Source of the DNA: Gordionus sp. m RMFG-2023 | Lineage: Eukaryota > Nematomorpha > Gordioida > Chordodea > Parachordodidae | Direction of reading: 5' to 3' | Length of the DNA: 64,000 nt | Assembly (NCBI RefSeq): GCF_954871325.1 | Contig: NC_088775.1 | Location: 72,083,561 to 72,147,560 of the forward strand | In this document: positions 1-11,082 of the stretch, piece by piece | Layout of the letters: each line of letters begins with the position of its first letter | How positions within the stretch are numbered: the stretch's first letter is position 1 | Notes under the pieces: model-generated | The model's input: only the letters and a program-made list of their open reading frames with translations | What the model was told of the DNA's origin: nothing | Database searches by the model: none | Made by a program: the position numbers and the translations under genes

Positions 1-74
1 TCTTAATGAATAAAATGCCTCAATATATGGATCGCCTATTAATTCTAAATTAATTTTTGATTTTTATATGATAG

Positions 75-470
75 GAAACCAAAATTGGTAAGATTGTTAA
101 CACTTTTAGAAAGCATCCTGATGCGAAAATAAGCACTTTAGCAAAAGAAATTGTTGCTGATTGGAAATTGATAGCTTCATCTTATTCTAATCAAGTAAAG
201 AAGACAGAAAAATCACCAGAAAAGTTTGCAAAATTAGTTAAAAATAACAAAAATTATATTGATGATGATAATGTAAAATTTATTGAAAGCCAAAATAAAT
301 TTAATTTAGAAGAAAATTTTAATGATGCACTAAACAATCGTAATATTCATAATAAAAGTGACAAATTATTACATTCAAATAAAGGATCTACAAAGCATGT
401 TCAAAGTAATGCTTATATATCATCCGCCAATAAAATTTACAACATTTCGCATACTAGTATCAACGAAAAG
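75..470 (+). CDS. ELOA: Elongin A, exon carrying the end of the TFIIS-like N-terminal domain
   Basis: Internal exon of Elongin A, the large subunit of the Elongin (SIII) complex that stimulates RNA polymerase II elongation and serves as substrate receptor of a Cullin-RING ubiquitin ligase. An acceptor (..atgatag) precedes base 75 and a donor (AAAAG/GTTTAT) follows base 470, giving 132 whole codons in phase 0. The start reads IGKIVNTFRKH, then LAKEIVADWKLIA, which matches the second half of the TFIIS/LW (leucine-tryptophan) domain at the Elongin A N-terminus. The rest is a Lys/Asn/Ser-rich linker, as is usual before the central region. The first exon with the start codon is upstream of the window. 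The next two exons continue in phase 0 and carry diagnostic Elongin A sequence, so this assignment is firm as part of one gene. Seen: exon borders and motifs. Known: family role. Confidence 0.85.
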
Positions 471-2280
471 GTTTATATTTATTATTTATACATAAATATT
501 TAATTATTTATTTTCATTTTTAAATTTTTTTTGAAAATTTTATATAAAAAGTATATCTCTATTTATTTTTTCTGTTTTTTTTAAAAATAACTTAGTAATT
601 TAATACAAATTCTTTAGTTTTATTTAAGAAAAATTTGGTTTTCCCTGGTTTTCCCTAACTTGATTTCAAGGGCACCCATATACTTTTCTTAAGGTGGAGG
701 GCATACATATATATTTTGGTAAGGCTTTCAAAAAAAGCTTTTATTATGATGAGAAACACCTAGTATATTGTGTTAATAGTATCATATAAAGTTAAACTGT
801 TCGGAAAGCCTTAGCTATATTTGTTTTGTCCCAAATAAAACCAAATATTTGTTTCTTCTAAATAGTTAGTTTATTTGATATCTTTTTTGTTACTATTTTC
901 AATATTTTATTTAATGTTCCCAATGATAATTTTATCCTATTAACCTTTAACTGTTACCCCTGTGATTTTAAATATTTAGTACAAAAAAGACCTGTCGATA
1001 TTTTGACTGGGAGTTATTTGTATCCTCCTATTCTATGCTATCCTAAAAAATTGTGTGCATTTTTTATTGAAAGATTTTTGAGAAATAAATATATTTTGTA
1101 GGCCAAAACGCATATTTTAACTCTTATAATTTAATTTTTTTAAAATTATTTAATGAATACATTATTTGAAATTGAAAGTATTAAACGCTTAATATTCTCG
1201 AACTTTTTGAATATTGTGTTACTCTATTTTGAGTCACATTTTCAAAATAAGTTAATATTTTTTTGATTAGGACTTTATTTAAAACGTATTTTTTAAAAAC
1301 ATCTTCCAATTTATCCAAATAATTAGAAATAAATAAAAATTTTGATGATTATAGTATTTTAAATAAATTTTAGCCAAAATTAAAACAAGTTATTTTTGAC
1401 ACTCTTATCAAAAATTATGTTAAATTTGTAAAATAATAAATCTTTAAAATTTTTATATAAATTAATATAAAATTGACTTAAAATATTCAAAATATCAAAT
1501 CTTAATTTGGATCTGAGATGCAATATCTAAAATAGGGGCACGCTATACCCGATCTAACCACTCGCATTATTTTTTCCTATCTTGCCATGCAAGGGTTAAC
1601 TGGATGAAATTCAAAACAAGAAAAATACTCGATATCATCATTGAAATGGGATCTAAGTTATGAAAGAGTTGACCAAGCCATATGGACTGCTATATCTGAT
1701 TCAATATATTTTTTATTAACGATATCCATATTATATATGGACTAACATCTTGCCCACCACGTCTTAGCTCTGTATTTAGTTTTAGAGTGCTTCCAAATCG
1801 AGTGATAGCATTTTGTCGAACTTTTTCTCTCTTAAAACATACCCTTACACTGAGATTGAGATTTATATTTATAATAAAAACTTTTAAAAACGTAATATAA
1901 AAAAATATCCAATATAGACGATACATTTCAAATACATAATTTGAAATTGAAGTAATAAACTCTCAATACTTCTCGAGCTTTTGCTTGAATGTTGGGTTGC
2001 TCTATTTTAGGTCACCTTTTATCACTATGCTCTTGTATAATTTGTTGAACTTTTTATTACCCTCTTGTATAATATATTGATAACAAATTAATTTTTCTTT
2101 GATAATAATAAACCAGTAAAATATTTTTCTCTATTTTTATATTTATATATATTTATTTCTAATATTAATCCCCCCCCCCCTCCCCTTTTGTTACTAGGCG
2201 CATCGTTCCCCCTGTTATTTAAAAAAAATTAAATTTTTATCCAATCAGTGATAATTTATTTTTTTTTAAAAAATTTATAG
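471..2280 (+). other. ELOA intron with a diverged direct repeat
   Basis: An AT-rich intron of 1.8 kb with no convincing coding sequence. Two stretches of about 100 bp, near 1150-1255 and 1915-2025, are diverged direct copies of each other: both contain 'atttgaaattgaa', then 'ctcgaactttt' or 'ctcgagctttt', then 'gttactctatttt' or 'gttgctctatttt' and a following 'gtcac'. The slightly GC-richer patch at 1500-1640 and a short poly-C run near 2170 are not recognised. Confidence 0.5.
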
Positions 2281-2730
2281 CATACCAATTCTTTACCATT
2301 GCAATCGCCCACTTGCCATCACATTTCGCGGGAAACCAGTAATACCTCTTCTGATTACGAAAACGATTATTCCGTCCACATTGATAACAACGTTCCACTT
2401 TCCGATCAAATTTACGAACCTACTCCAATCAATACTCCAAACATTTGCTATAAAAAAGAATCCATAAATAAAAATAATGCATTTTCGGAGGATTTCTTCT
2501 TGCAAAAAAGCAAAACTAGAACGCAAGTATATTCCGGGAGGAAAGAAAATTTGAGGTCAGGAGGAAAAGGGGGTCAAAGAGTTCCTTCCTTGCTTAAAAC
2601 GTGCACAACAGTTCTGCTGGATAATATCGATTCCATAGAATGTATCGGTTCCGTCCCTTATCATTTAATATCTCCTGTTTTGGTTAAATGCACTCCATCT
2701 CAACTTTTCAATTTGGAACATTTTAATCCG
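2281..2730 (+). CDS. ELOA: Elongin A, exon with the BC-box
   Basis: A 150-codon exon, phase 0 at both ends, bounded by an acceptor (aatttatag/CAT) and a donor (AATCCG/GTAATA). The first two thirds are a Ser/Thr/Asn-rich linker. The end carries the Elongin A core: KTRTQVYSGRK, then the BC-box SLLKTCTTVL with DNID, the segment that binds Elongin C (consensus small/polar-L-x3-C-x3-aliphatic), then the family pattern VPYHLISPVLVKCTPSQL and LEHFNP. This mirrors animal Elongin A, where an equivalent 'VPY..L.PVL..CTP.QL..IE..NP' block follows the BC-box. All key BC-box positions are present, so binding to Elongin C/B is expected. Together with the flanking exons this is the best-supported protein identification in the window. 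Confidence 0.92.
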
Positions 2731-3023
2731 GTAATAAATTTGCGTTCTATCTTTTTTTCCAATGGGCTTTGGTAATTTGTAATAATTCTTGAACAAGAAA
2801 AAAAAAATTGGAAATGAATATATATAATTAAATTGTAATTAATAAACATATCTATAACTAAACATCTTGTAATTGTAATAAAAGAACATATTATTTTCGC
2901 TATCTATCAATGATAACAATATAAAATACTTTATGATGCGTTTATTTATAACGAAAACACATCGACGATTTAATTGGCATTAACAATTCCTAAAAATTCT
3001 GTATATAATTGAAAAAAAAATAG

Positions 3024-3390
3024 AAATTATTGAACGATACGGACACTTACTGGGAAAAGCATTGTTCACGCGAGTTCAAGGTCTCTTACTCCCGGAGATG
3101 CTCTTTCCTCAAAAATCATCATCTCGATAAAATCGGCAAAAATGGATGTTTAGACGACGAGAGTTTTGACGAATACGACACCTGGCGAGATTTCTATCTA
3201 TCCCAATTGGATGCCAGAGAAAGCAGGCTCAAGAAGATAACGGCCAACATATCGGCCGGCATTAAAAAATCGACTCCCGGGCCTAGAGTTAAATTAGCTT
3301 TCATGTCGGGCACGGCGAAGCCCCCCAGAAACGTGATTCGCAAACAACAGATGTTTGGGCTTGTCTTGGGGAATCAAAATAATGGAAAAA
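3024..3390 (+). CDS. ELOA: Elongin A, exon with the C-terminal core
   Basis: Acceptor (aaaaatag/AAATTA) at 3023, entered in phase 0. The exon reads DTDTYWEKHCSREFK, then DTWRDFYLSQLDARE, then KLAFMSGTAKPPRNVIRKQQ and FG. This is the Elongin A core following the BC-box (vertebrate form: DELWKKHCEREFK ... W..MY....DARE..L ... K.AFV...AKPPR.V.R.Q..FG). The 3' border is uncertain. A donor at 3391 (AAAA/GTTTCA) leaves phase 1 and would join in frame to the candidate exon at 8054; a weaker site at 3363 (CTT/GTCTTG) is possible, and the frame is open only to 3485. A low-complexity Ser/Pro tail and a short basic C-terminus normally follow in this family and are not clearly visible here. Confidence 0.88.
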
Positions 3391-3749
3391 GTTTCAAAAT
3401 TTTTTTTTGTTATATATGGTTTTCTTTTAATAATATATCAATATTCTTAATTTTGGAAGGAAGTTTCTACCAGCAATTTTCTGTCTAGTATGTTTTATAA
3501 ATTTGATGTATATTTTGTATAATTTTTAAAAATTTTTTTTTGTTAGGTAAGCCCCATCCCCTATCGATTAATATTTTAATGTTTTATAACTAATATATAG
3601 TTGTGAAAAACTATAACAAAGATTTAACACTTAAACGATAAGCTGGGAAAAAATAATACGAGTGGTTGGGTGGTGCATTACTGGTCCCAATCTTAAAACA
3701 GTTATATAGCACTCAAATTTCTATGCTTAGAAGATATAAGATTATTATG

Positions 3750-6403
3750 AAATTAATTATATACATTGTATTCCATATCAAATCAACTGAAGATTCAACC
3801 CGACCCCCTTCGATTTTTTTTAAAATTTGTATGAATGGTAGTATATACACTAACTAGTAAAAATATAAAATTTTAATTCTCAACTCAGCTTACTTCATGA
3901 GATATGGCCATTTTTAGAAACGCGGAAATTCCAAAATACACTATATTTAATTTTAAATACAAAAAGTAATTAAACTAAAGACATGATTTAAATATTATTA
4001 AATAGCACTAAAATAGCTCTTTAATATTACATAAAATTTATTTTATTGAAAAAAGTCTATTACCAAAAGCCAGAAATAGAAAACCTGAAATGGCTATAAA
4101 ATAAAAATTGTTCTTTTTTTTCTTTTAAATTTTTTTTACAGATAGACATTATACTTCTTAATATTTGTACAAAATCCTAGATTGGGACGAGTACTGGGCC
4201 AAAAGTTATTACACTTTAAATATAAGTATGGCTTAAATCCTATATTATACCAAATATGGAGTAATTATTTTTTTAAAAAAGTGGGCAATATATGTGAATA
4301 ATAGCATTAAAACTAAAATCCTAAAAAATCTGATTATTTTGCATTTATTAAATGTTAAAAAACTCAAAACAACATATACCAAATTGGTTGCAAATAAAGT
4401 AATAGAATTTTATAATTCTGATGAAAACAGCAGACTTATGCCAGGTATGAATAATTTTATATCAATGAAAGTTAATGGAAAAAAGAACCTAGTGCAAAAG
4501 AGATTAGTTTTATGTAATATAAAAGAATTATTTACCAATTTTAAAGAAATAAACAGTAATATAAAGATAGGTTTTAGCAAGTTTGCTATCATGAGACCAA
4601 AAAACTATATTATAGCAGGCCAGTCTGGAACGCATACAATGTGCATCTGCACATTTCATCAAGATTTTAAGTAAATTATAATTGGTGGTAAATTAGATAA
4701 GTTAACTGCAAACCAGCATAACTTTCCATTTCCTCCCTTAAAAGATTATAAACACTACATTGCACAAAGTCTATGCAATCCAGCCCAGCCTTGCTGTTAC
4801 TTAAGGAAAAGCCAAATGTGTCCTGGCACTTTGGAACTTAAAGAAAGACTACACTTATTGTTTGATAATAATGCCATAGATTATATAACACGAAACTTTT
4901 TATTTATTCGGAACAATCTTCATTTTTTAAGTCATTAAAATCGAATTTGAAGGATGGGGAATATCTAATAATATCCGATTTTGCAGAGAACTACGCTTTT
5001 GTAGTTCAAGATCATGCTCAAGGTTTCCATTGGACTAATAATCAAGCAGCACTTCATTCATTTATGATTTATTACCGTGAAGGCGATATCATCAAACATT
5101 TAAGTTACGTGATTATATCAGATTGTCTCAAACACAATACTTGTTCCTTTCATTTATTTCAAATAAAATTAATTCTATTCTTGAAAGAAAGATTTGATAA
5201 GATTTCAATAATATTTTATATTTCTGATGGAGCTGTTACCCAGTATAAAAACAAAAAAAACTTTGTAAACCTCTACAACCATTATAATGATTTTGGGATC
5301 AAGGCAGAATGGCATTTTTTTGCAACTGCACATGGCAAAACTCCTTGCTTGCGATAGTTTAGGGGGAATTACTAAGAGGTTGGCGGCTAGAGCAAACCTG
5401 CAACGTCCTCATGAAAATCATATAATAACTCCTATTGACATATAATTATGCGAGAATCAATATCCCGGGAATTAATTATATATTTGTTAGCAACATAGAA
5501 TATTTAGGAATGGAAATCAATCTTGAAAATAGATTTTTAATGGCCAAACGAATTTCCGGGTAACAAAAATATCATTCATTTATTCCAATGGAAGGAAAAA
5601 TGAAAGTCAAATTTTATTCTAATTCATTAGATTATTTAATGTATGATATTATTTAATTAATATGATTAATTTTCCATTAATTAGCTAAATAAAGTTATAA
5701 AATATTTTTACAATTATTTTCCTTCTAAAATAAAATAGCTAAACTTATGTGCTAAATATTTGCATAGGACCTAATTTTTCTAACACGGCCAGAAAGATTT
5801 ATAAAAAAATATATCCGGCCCGATCCCAAACGAATTTTCTTTTTATTTATTTTGTAAATTATTATACATTTGGTATAATATAGGATTTAAGCCATACTAT
5901 TTAAATTTAAATAATAACTTTTTGCCCAGTACTCGTCCCAATCTAGGATTTTGGATTTTGTACAAATATTAAGAAGTATAATGTCTATCTGTAAAAAAAA
6001 TTTATAAGAAAAAAAAGAGCAATTTTTATTTTATAGCCATTTCCGATTTTCTATTTCCGATTTTCTATTTCCGATTTTTGGTAATATACTTTTTTTTCAA
6101 TAAAATAAATTTTATATCATAATAAAGAGCTATTCTAGAGATATATAATAAAATTAAAATCATGTATTTAGCTTAATTACTTTTTGAGATATTTAAAATT
6201 AAATATAGTGTATTTTGGAATTTCCGCCTTTCTAAAGATGGCCATATCTCATGAAGTAAGGCGATTTGAAAAGTAAAATTTTACATTTATATTAGTTAGT
6301 GTATATACTACCAATATGCCAATTTTTAAAAAAATCGAAGGGGGTCGGGTTGAGAATCGACTTTTTTTGGTTGATTTAATATGGAATACAACATATATAA
6401 ATT
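3750..6403 (+). mobile_element. DNA transposon with ~500-bp inverted repeats, unassigned DDE family
   Basis: Inverted repeats run from about 3750-4262 and 5858-6403. For example, 'ttgtattccatatcaaatcaac' near 3768 returns inverted near 6370, and 'aacccgacccccttcgattttt' returns inverted near 6333. Between them lie remains of one plus-strand protein (4294-5400) of a family widespread and mostly uncharacterised in invertebrates. Outer borders are good to about 10 bp, and I could not find a target duplication. A DDE transposase of this type is inferred; the superfamily is not known to me. Confidence 0.7.
4294..5400 (+). pseudogene. Broken DDE-type transposase of the long-TIR element
   Basis: Two open stretches belong to one protein: 4294-4674 (SDENSRLMPG, KRLVLCNIKELF, SGTHTMCICTFHQD) and 4947-5357 (IISDFAENYAFVVQDHAQGFHW, FYISDGAVTQYKNKKNFVNL, AEWHFFATAHGKTPC). 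The intervening bases encode a Cys-rich bridge (SLCNPAQPCCY, MCPG) and then hold in-frame stops. After 5357 a further fragment reads LAARANLQRP. Candidate acidic catalytic residues are the Asp in SDFAEN and the Asp in SDGA; the third acid cannot be fixed by eye. The Cys/His cluster suggests a zinc-binding insertion. At least three stops or frame changes make it inactive. I recognise the family pattern from many invertebrate genomes but not a settled name. Confidence 0.65.
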
Positions 6404-6567
6404 TTGAAGAATCAATATTAATTAAATTTTTGTGGTTTTAAAAATAGCTGAAAATTAAGAAAAATTGTTACAAATACATATTTCACATTTTTTATTATAA
6501 AATATATTAAAAAGTAAATCAAAAATTTTATAAAGGGTCTTATAATTATTCTAAACTGCCTTTACAG

Positions 6568-6786
6568 TAGGAAGACTGCTAGATCCTCCTTCCAATCTTC
6601 AGCAATTTAGTACTCAATTCAGAATATATTTTATCCAACAAAGCCTTATATTTTTGCTGGATGAACTATTTAAATATAAACTATATCGTATCAACAAAGG
6701 CTTCAAAGTGATTAACCCCAGTAACACTTTTTATGGCCTCGGACACTGCTCATTCTTAAATGGCGATTTAAACAATGTCAGGATAT
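6568..6786 (+). pseudogene. Exon-like open frame cut by a hAT insertion
   Basis: A good acceptor (ctgcctttacag) at 6567 is followed by 72 open codons: GRLLDPPSNLQQFSTQF, then LLDELFKYKLYRINKGF, then GLGHCSFLNGDLNNVRI. Its 3' end is exactly where a 757-bp hAT element inserted. With the element and one copy of the duplicated site removed, the frame would stop at once (ATA TAA). Local composition is less AT-rich than the surroundings. It may be the last exon of an unrecognised gene or part of an old transposon protein. I do not recognise the family. Confidence 0.3.
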
Positions 6787-7543
6787 CAGGGGTTCGAACC
6801 GAACCCGAACCTGGAGAAGAAAACCCGAGTTTTGGGAAAAAACTGAACCCGAACCGAACCTGAACCCCGTTTATAAAATTTTCAAAACATCGACCGAACC
6901 CGGGAATTTTATTCGAACGGGTACAACCGGGTTTAGTGTATTGTTTAAATTAATATAAGATATTTGTATAATTGTAAATACAAATATTAATAATTTACTC
7001 GACATTTTATAATATTTTCAGATTTCCAATTAAGTGAAGTGTTAATAAATTTTAAACAACTTAATTCATTTACTTTTTAAATTTTTTTAAATTTATTCTC
7101 AAAGATTCCTATTGGATTGTTAATAAATTTTAAACAATTAAATTTATTTACGCCATTTATTTTTAATTTTTAACTTATTCTCAAAGATTATTAATTAGAG
7201 GAAAATGAAAGTGAACAAGTCAAAGTAAAAATTATTATTTCGGATATTGTTAACTTAAAGAAATTCGTCTAAATAAAATTTTTTAACTATGCTTTATACT
7301 TAACTATATTTTGCCTATAAATATAATAAAAAATTAATTTTTTATACCAAATTTATGTCTAGTTTTTTAATTATGATTTATATATAGAATATTTTTTTTA
7401 TAAATTCAAAAATTTTTAAACCCGAGCTGAACCCGGAACTAAACCCGAGTTCAAAAATATTTCTCTGAATCAAACCCGAACCGAACCTACCTATTCTTTT
7501 AAACCGAACCCTGGCAAAAAATTTTGCCGGGTTTGCATTTCTG
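6787..7543. mobile_element. hAT-type MITE with exact 8-bp target duplication
   Basis: Starts CAGGGGTTCG and ends GCATTTCTG, flanked by identical CAGGATAT copies at 6779-6786 and 7544-7551. Both ends carry many copies of GAACCCGAACC-like words in opposite orientation (6795-6870, 7420-7540). There is no coding sequence, so it depends on a transposase from elsewhere. Confidence 0.85.
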
Positions 7544-8053
7544 CAGGATATAATCGTTAGATATAGTGCGCAAAAACGCGTTGCCACTACTCTTTTTGTT
7601 TATCTTGCTCTGCTTATATAAATAATTTTTAATTTTTTTACCACGGCTAGTCAAAACTGATATAATGTCATTTCAATATTTATATTGGATCCTCTGTTTA
7701 TAAGAACCAACTAAAATAAGGAAGAGTTAGTTTTGTAATTAAAAATATACAATTAGATTAAAATATTACAAATTTTCTTTAAAAATTAAATAATATGCTA
7801 ATATACTATTATAAAAGAATAATTTAATTTTTTGGAAAGGGTATGCTAATTTTTTTAAATATGGAGGAGGGGTAATGCATGAGGTTATACCCCCTCCCCT
7901 CTTCTATTTTTTTATCCTTCTTTCATGGCATCTTATCCATATCATGAGCTAGAAATTAATGCATAAATTGAGTGCGTGCTAACTTTTGTATTATTTTTAG
8001 CAATCTTCCAAATATAAAATTTTAATTATTTTGTCATTTTAAAAATTAATCAG

Positions 8054-8212
8054 CCAAGGCATTCAACGATTCCATTAATACTAATAACGCTTCTATCTCA
8101 CTCACTTCAAAATACTACTCGAACGATATGGATATTACTTCATCACTTGCAGGCAACAGCTCAAGGATTAGCAATCTAGAAGTCGATCCTGAAAGATACA
8201 AGGGACCTAAAG
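8054..8212 (+). CDS. Candidate internal exon, possibly the Elongin A tail
   Basis: An acceptor (aattaatcag/CCAAGG) and a strong donor (AAAG/GTTAGT) bound 159 bases open in one frame. The frame is entered in phase 1 and left in phase 1, and reads KAFNDSINTNNASISLTSKYY, then ISNLEVDPERYKGPK. Codon choice is balanced and the piece is less AT-rich than its flanks. The entry phase fits a donor at 3391 of the Elongin A exon, and a Ser-rich low-complexity segment is what follows the Elongin A core in animals. There is no diagnostic motif, so it could equally belong to another gene. No continuing exon was found downstream. Confidence 0.4.
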
Positions 8213-8247
8213 GTTAGTATAATTTAATTTAATATAAACCCTTGATA

Positions 8248-8437
8248 AGTGTTGTTAAAAACTTCGATTTAACTGATTTTTAAAAAACTAATCAGGAGCT
8301 AAAATAATATTATGTAATCATCGAAATTTCGCGAAAGATGGTAAAAAGGTTCAGGCCAAATCTTGAATATTTTTTGTTATAATCTTAATTTAACCTGTTT
8401 TTAAAAATCGACTAAATCGAGGTTTTTAACAACACAA
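8248..8437. mobile_element. hAT-type MITE (AGTGTTGTTAAA family), diverged
   Basis: Ends AGTGTTGTTAAAAAC and, inverted, TTGTGTTGTTAAAAACC, each followed by an inverted copy of 'TCGATTTA..(T/C)GATTTTTAAAAA'. About 190 bp, non-coding. Flanks are similar (ccttgata / tcttggga) but not identical. Related by ends and size to the MITEs at 48171 and 60396. Confidence 0.6.
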
Positions 8438-8870
8438 TCTTGGGATAATATTGTTTTGTTATTTTATAACCCTGAATTCAAAGTTGGCGCAAATTACTGG
8501 GAATGCAGGGCTAGGCCACTTCCAAACAAATCGTCTTTTCTAAGCGGTTTCCTTTGCACATATTAAAATATTTTTTAAAAAAACTTTCAGTGTAGGTGCT
8601 TCTCAACAAACTTCATTTGATCTTTAATACAAAAAAAACAAAATATTTTTATCGTTTATTAACAATAAACTTATATTATGCAAAAAAAAATGCGAAAAAT
8701 TATTATTGTTTGAATTAAAAAAAACTTGCTTGGAAAAGTTGCAAGAGGGTATTCAAGATGTTATTTTACAATAATATAATATTCCATAATAATAGCTAAA
8801 AAGCTTCTTAGAATAATTTTATCAACAATTTTTCTTCCTAAAAGTATCAAAAATAATAAAAAAATAATTT

Positions 8871-8952
8871 AGCACGAGTGGGGTTTGTACCCACGCGGAC
8901 ATACGTCCACTGGATCTTAAGTCCAACGCCTTAACCACTCGGCCATCGTGCT
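8871..8952 (-). tRNA. tRNA-Leu (anticodon UAA)
   Basis: On the minus strand a complete class II tRNA: acceptor stem AGCACGA pairs perfectly with UCGUGCU; D arm GCC..GGC with GAGUGGUUAA in the loop; anticodon stem UUGGA/UCCAG with loop CUUAAGA (anticodon UAA); long variable arm UGGAC..GUCC; T stem GUGGG/CCCAC with a 7-base loop. No intron. It is followed downstream on its own strand by TTATTTTTTT, a pol III terminator. All arms pair, so it is probably functional. Confidence 0.95.
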
Positions 8953-9440
8953 TTTTTTTCAAATCTCACATTTTTAAAATTTTATAATGGCTGATGTAAT
9001 TCATTTAAGAGCTTGACGATTTATATGAAAAATGGTCTTTAGTAAGAATGTTAGCGAGTACGAAATTTTAAGTATGGTGACATTTAAAACACGAGTACAT
9101 AATTGAGGAAAGTGTTAGAGACATACGGGCTCTGATTAGTATTAATAATTACTAATTTAATATTAGTGGTATTGTGTATACATTTATTTAAAAAATTTTT
9201 TTAAATCCTTTTATTGTGATGGCTTGTCATATAAGTAGCCTATCAAATCTGACAGGCCGTGTGATTATAGACAGCCTTTACAAATTTTGTTTTGTTTATT
9301 TAAAATGATATAAATTTAATCAAAATGTGGATGCTAATCCACCGCACTGGATACGCCCTCTTTTGGATGGTGGAAGCCACTTAATTGTGTGTCCCCAGTG
9401 AACAAGACAAGTATAATTTAACAAAAACACCATAAAAAAG
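8953..9440. other. Intergenic, no gene seen
   Basis: AT-rich DNA with a slightly GC-richer patch at 9220-9410 (gacaggccgtgtg, ctaatccaccgcactgg). It has no open frame of note and no repeat partner that I found in the window. Confidence 0.4.
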
Positions 9441-10932
9441 CAGGGACCCGAACCTTTATGTATAACGGTTTAGTTTGGTAACGGTATAACGTGATATTTT
9501 AACTTAAATTTAAATCAACTCCCTTTAGTAATTCTGACATTTATGATTGACGTTATATTATATTTTAATAAATTATCATTATAAAATTTAGTATTACTGA
9601 CATTTATGACTATCGTATAATGTTAAAAGTTTCTACTATTTAAATACTGACATTAATGACTGACATGGAATGTTAAAAGTTTCTTTTATTTAGTAATACT
9701 GATATTAATGACTGTCATGTAATGTTAAAAGTTTCTATTATTTAGTATTACTGAAATCATTGACTGACATGTTATGTTAAAAGTTTATATATAGCAATAT
9801 TACATGACAGGTGATGCTTAAAGTTTATATGTTTAGCTATATTGACGCTTATGACTGATAATTAAAATTTTCTAATATTGAAATTTATGAGACAGATAAT
9901 ATTATAATTTCTGATAACCTTTTCGAATACCAACCTAAAAATTCGATTCAAAATTTATAAAATTTAATTTCGAAAATCAAATTTAATATCAAAAATTTAA
10001 TTTACAATAATTTCAATAAATAAAAAAAAACTGCATGATCAAATCTCCCTATCATTTACATTGTAATTTAGATCTTTCTTATTAATCAACTCCCTCCTTA
10101 ACACTTATCAAAGGGGGAGTAAATCTATCATAGTGATATCATAACTCAGAGGTATATGATAAGGGGAGTTAATGTATCACGCTACAACGGTTCAGTATGT
10201 AAAAAATTATAATGGTTACGGTTCTTAAGAAAAAATTTATAAAGTTTAGGTTCGGTTTAGCTAAATTTTTTTAAATTATTTTTATTGAAGCAACACCATC
10301 GTATTATTATTTTAATTATTTATTAAAATTTTTGTCATCACTTAAGTTAATATATTGTTTATTTATATGAATAATATATAAAAAAATATATAAGAATTAT
10401 AACTCATTTTTAAATATATTATTAGAACGTATAAGTAATATATTTTCTAATATAAGTATTCATATTTGTTCGTTATGACGATAACACAAATTTTAGCCCC
10501 GAAAAGGCTCTTTCAATTTTTTTGATTTTCCATATATAAAAACTGATGATTTTTTTTAAGATTAATTAAATAATTGCAACTAAATCAAAAATTGGTTATT
10601 TAGATATTTTGCATACTGAAATATAGAAAATAGGAATGCTCTAATACTATATGAAACAGTTAGATTGTGGATCAATTTAAGTCGAATTAACACATACTTC
10701 TTATAGATATTAAAAAAATATTTTGTTCATTTAATAATTATAAATAGCGACACATATATGGTAAAATATGTAATACACCACAAGAAATATGTAAAATCAT
10801 TTATTTATTTTATTGAAACCTATTTAACTCTTATAATAAAAGTTCTTTTCTTTCAAATCGGTTCCGTTGTTCAGATATTTATAAAGGGTTTTAACCGTTT
10901 AGCGATTTATTTTGGTTCACTCAGGGTCACTG
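9441..10932. mobile_element. Probable non-autonomous hAT element
   Basis: Left end CAGGGACCCGAACC. Right end, read inverted, CAGTGACCCTGAGTGAACC. Copies of 'aacggttcag', 'ggttacggttc', 'ggttcggttt' and 'tcggttcc' occur near both ends. Flanking 8-mers taaaaaag and taaaaggc match at only 5 of 8 positions. No transposase is recognisable. The interior contains a degenerate tandem array (9536-9900). Confidence 0.5.
9536..9900. repeat. Degenerate ~60-bp tandem repeat
   Basis: About six units of the form 'tactgacattaatgactgac' + 'atgtaatgttaaaagtttct' + a short AT stretch ending 'atttagtat', with growing divergence toward both ends. It lies inside the putative hAT element. Non-coding. Confidence 0.7.
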
Positions 10933-11029
10933 TAAAAGGCAAAATATACAGTTACGTTTAGCATTGTGTTGTACTTTTAAATAAAACGCTTCTCTGTTGA
11001 AATTTTATTTTTTTTTAGAAAATGTATAA

Positions 11030-11082
11030 AAATAAAAAGATTGCGTTTTTGAAAAATAAAAAGATTGCGTTTTTGAAAAAAA
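11030..11082. repeat. Short tandem duplication
   Basis: The word 'aaaataaaaagattgcgttt' + 'ttg' occurs twice in direct succession, forming an A-rich stretch. It lies between two hAT elements. Confidence 0.6.

Noticed and set aside
1501-1640. Possible small RNA or SINE
   Set aside because: The patch is GC-richer, but no promoter boxes, foldable cloverleaf or A-rich tail could be identified.
1690-1926. 78-codon minus-strand frame in the ELOA intron
   Set aside because: Low-complexity, AT-driven hydrophobic sequence with no splice sites or motif support.
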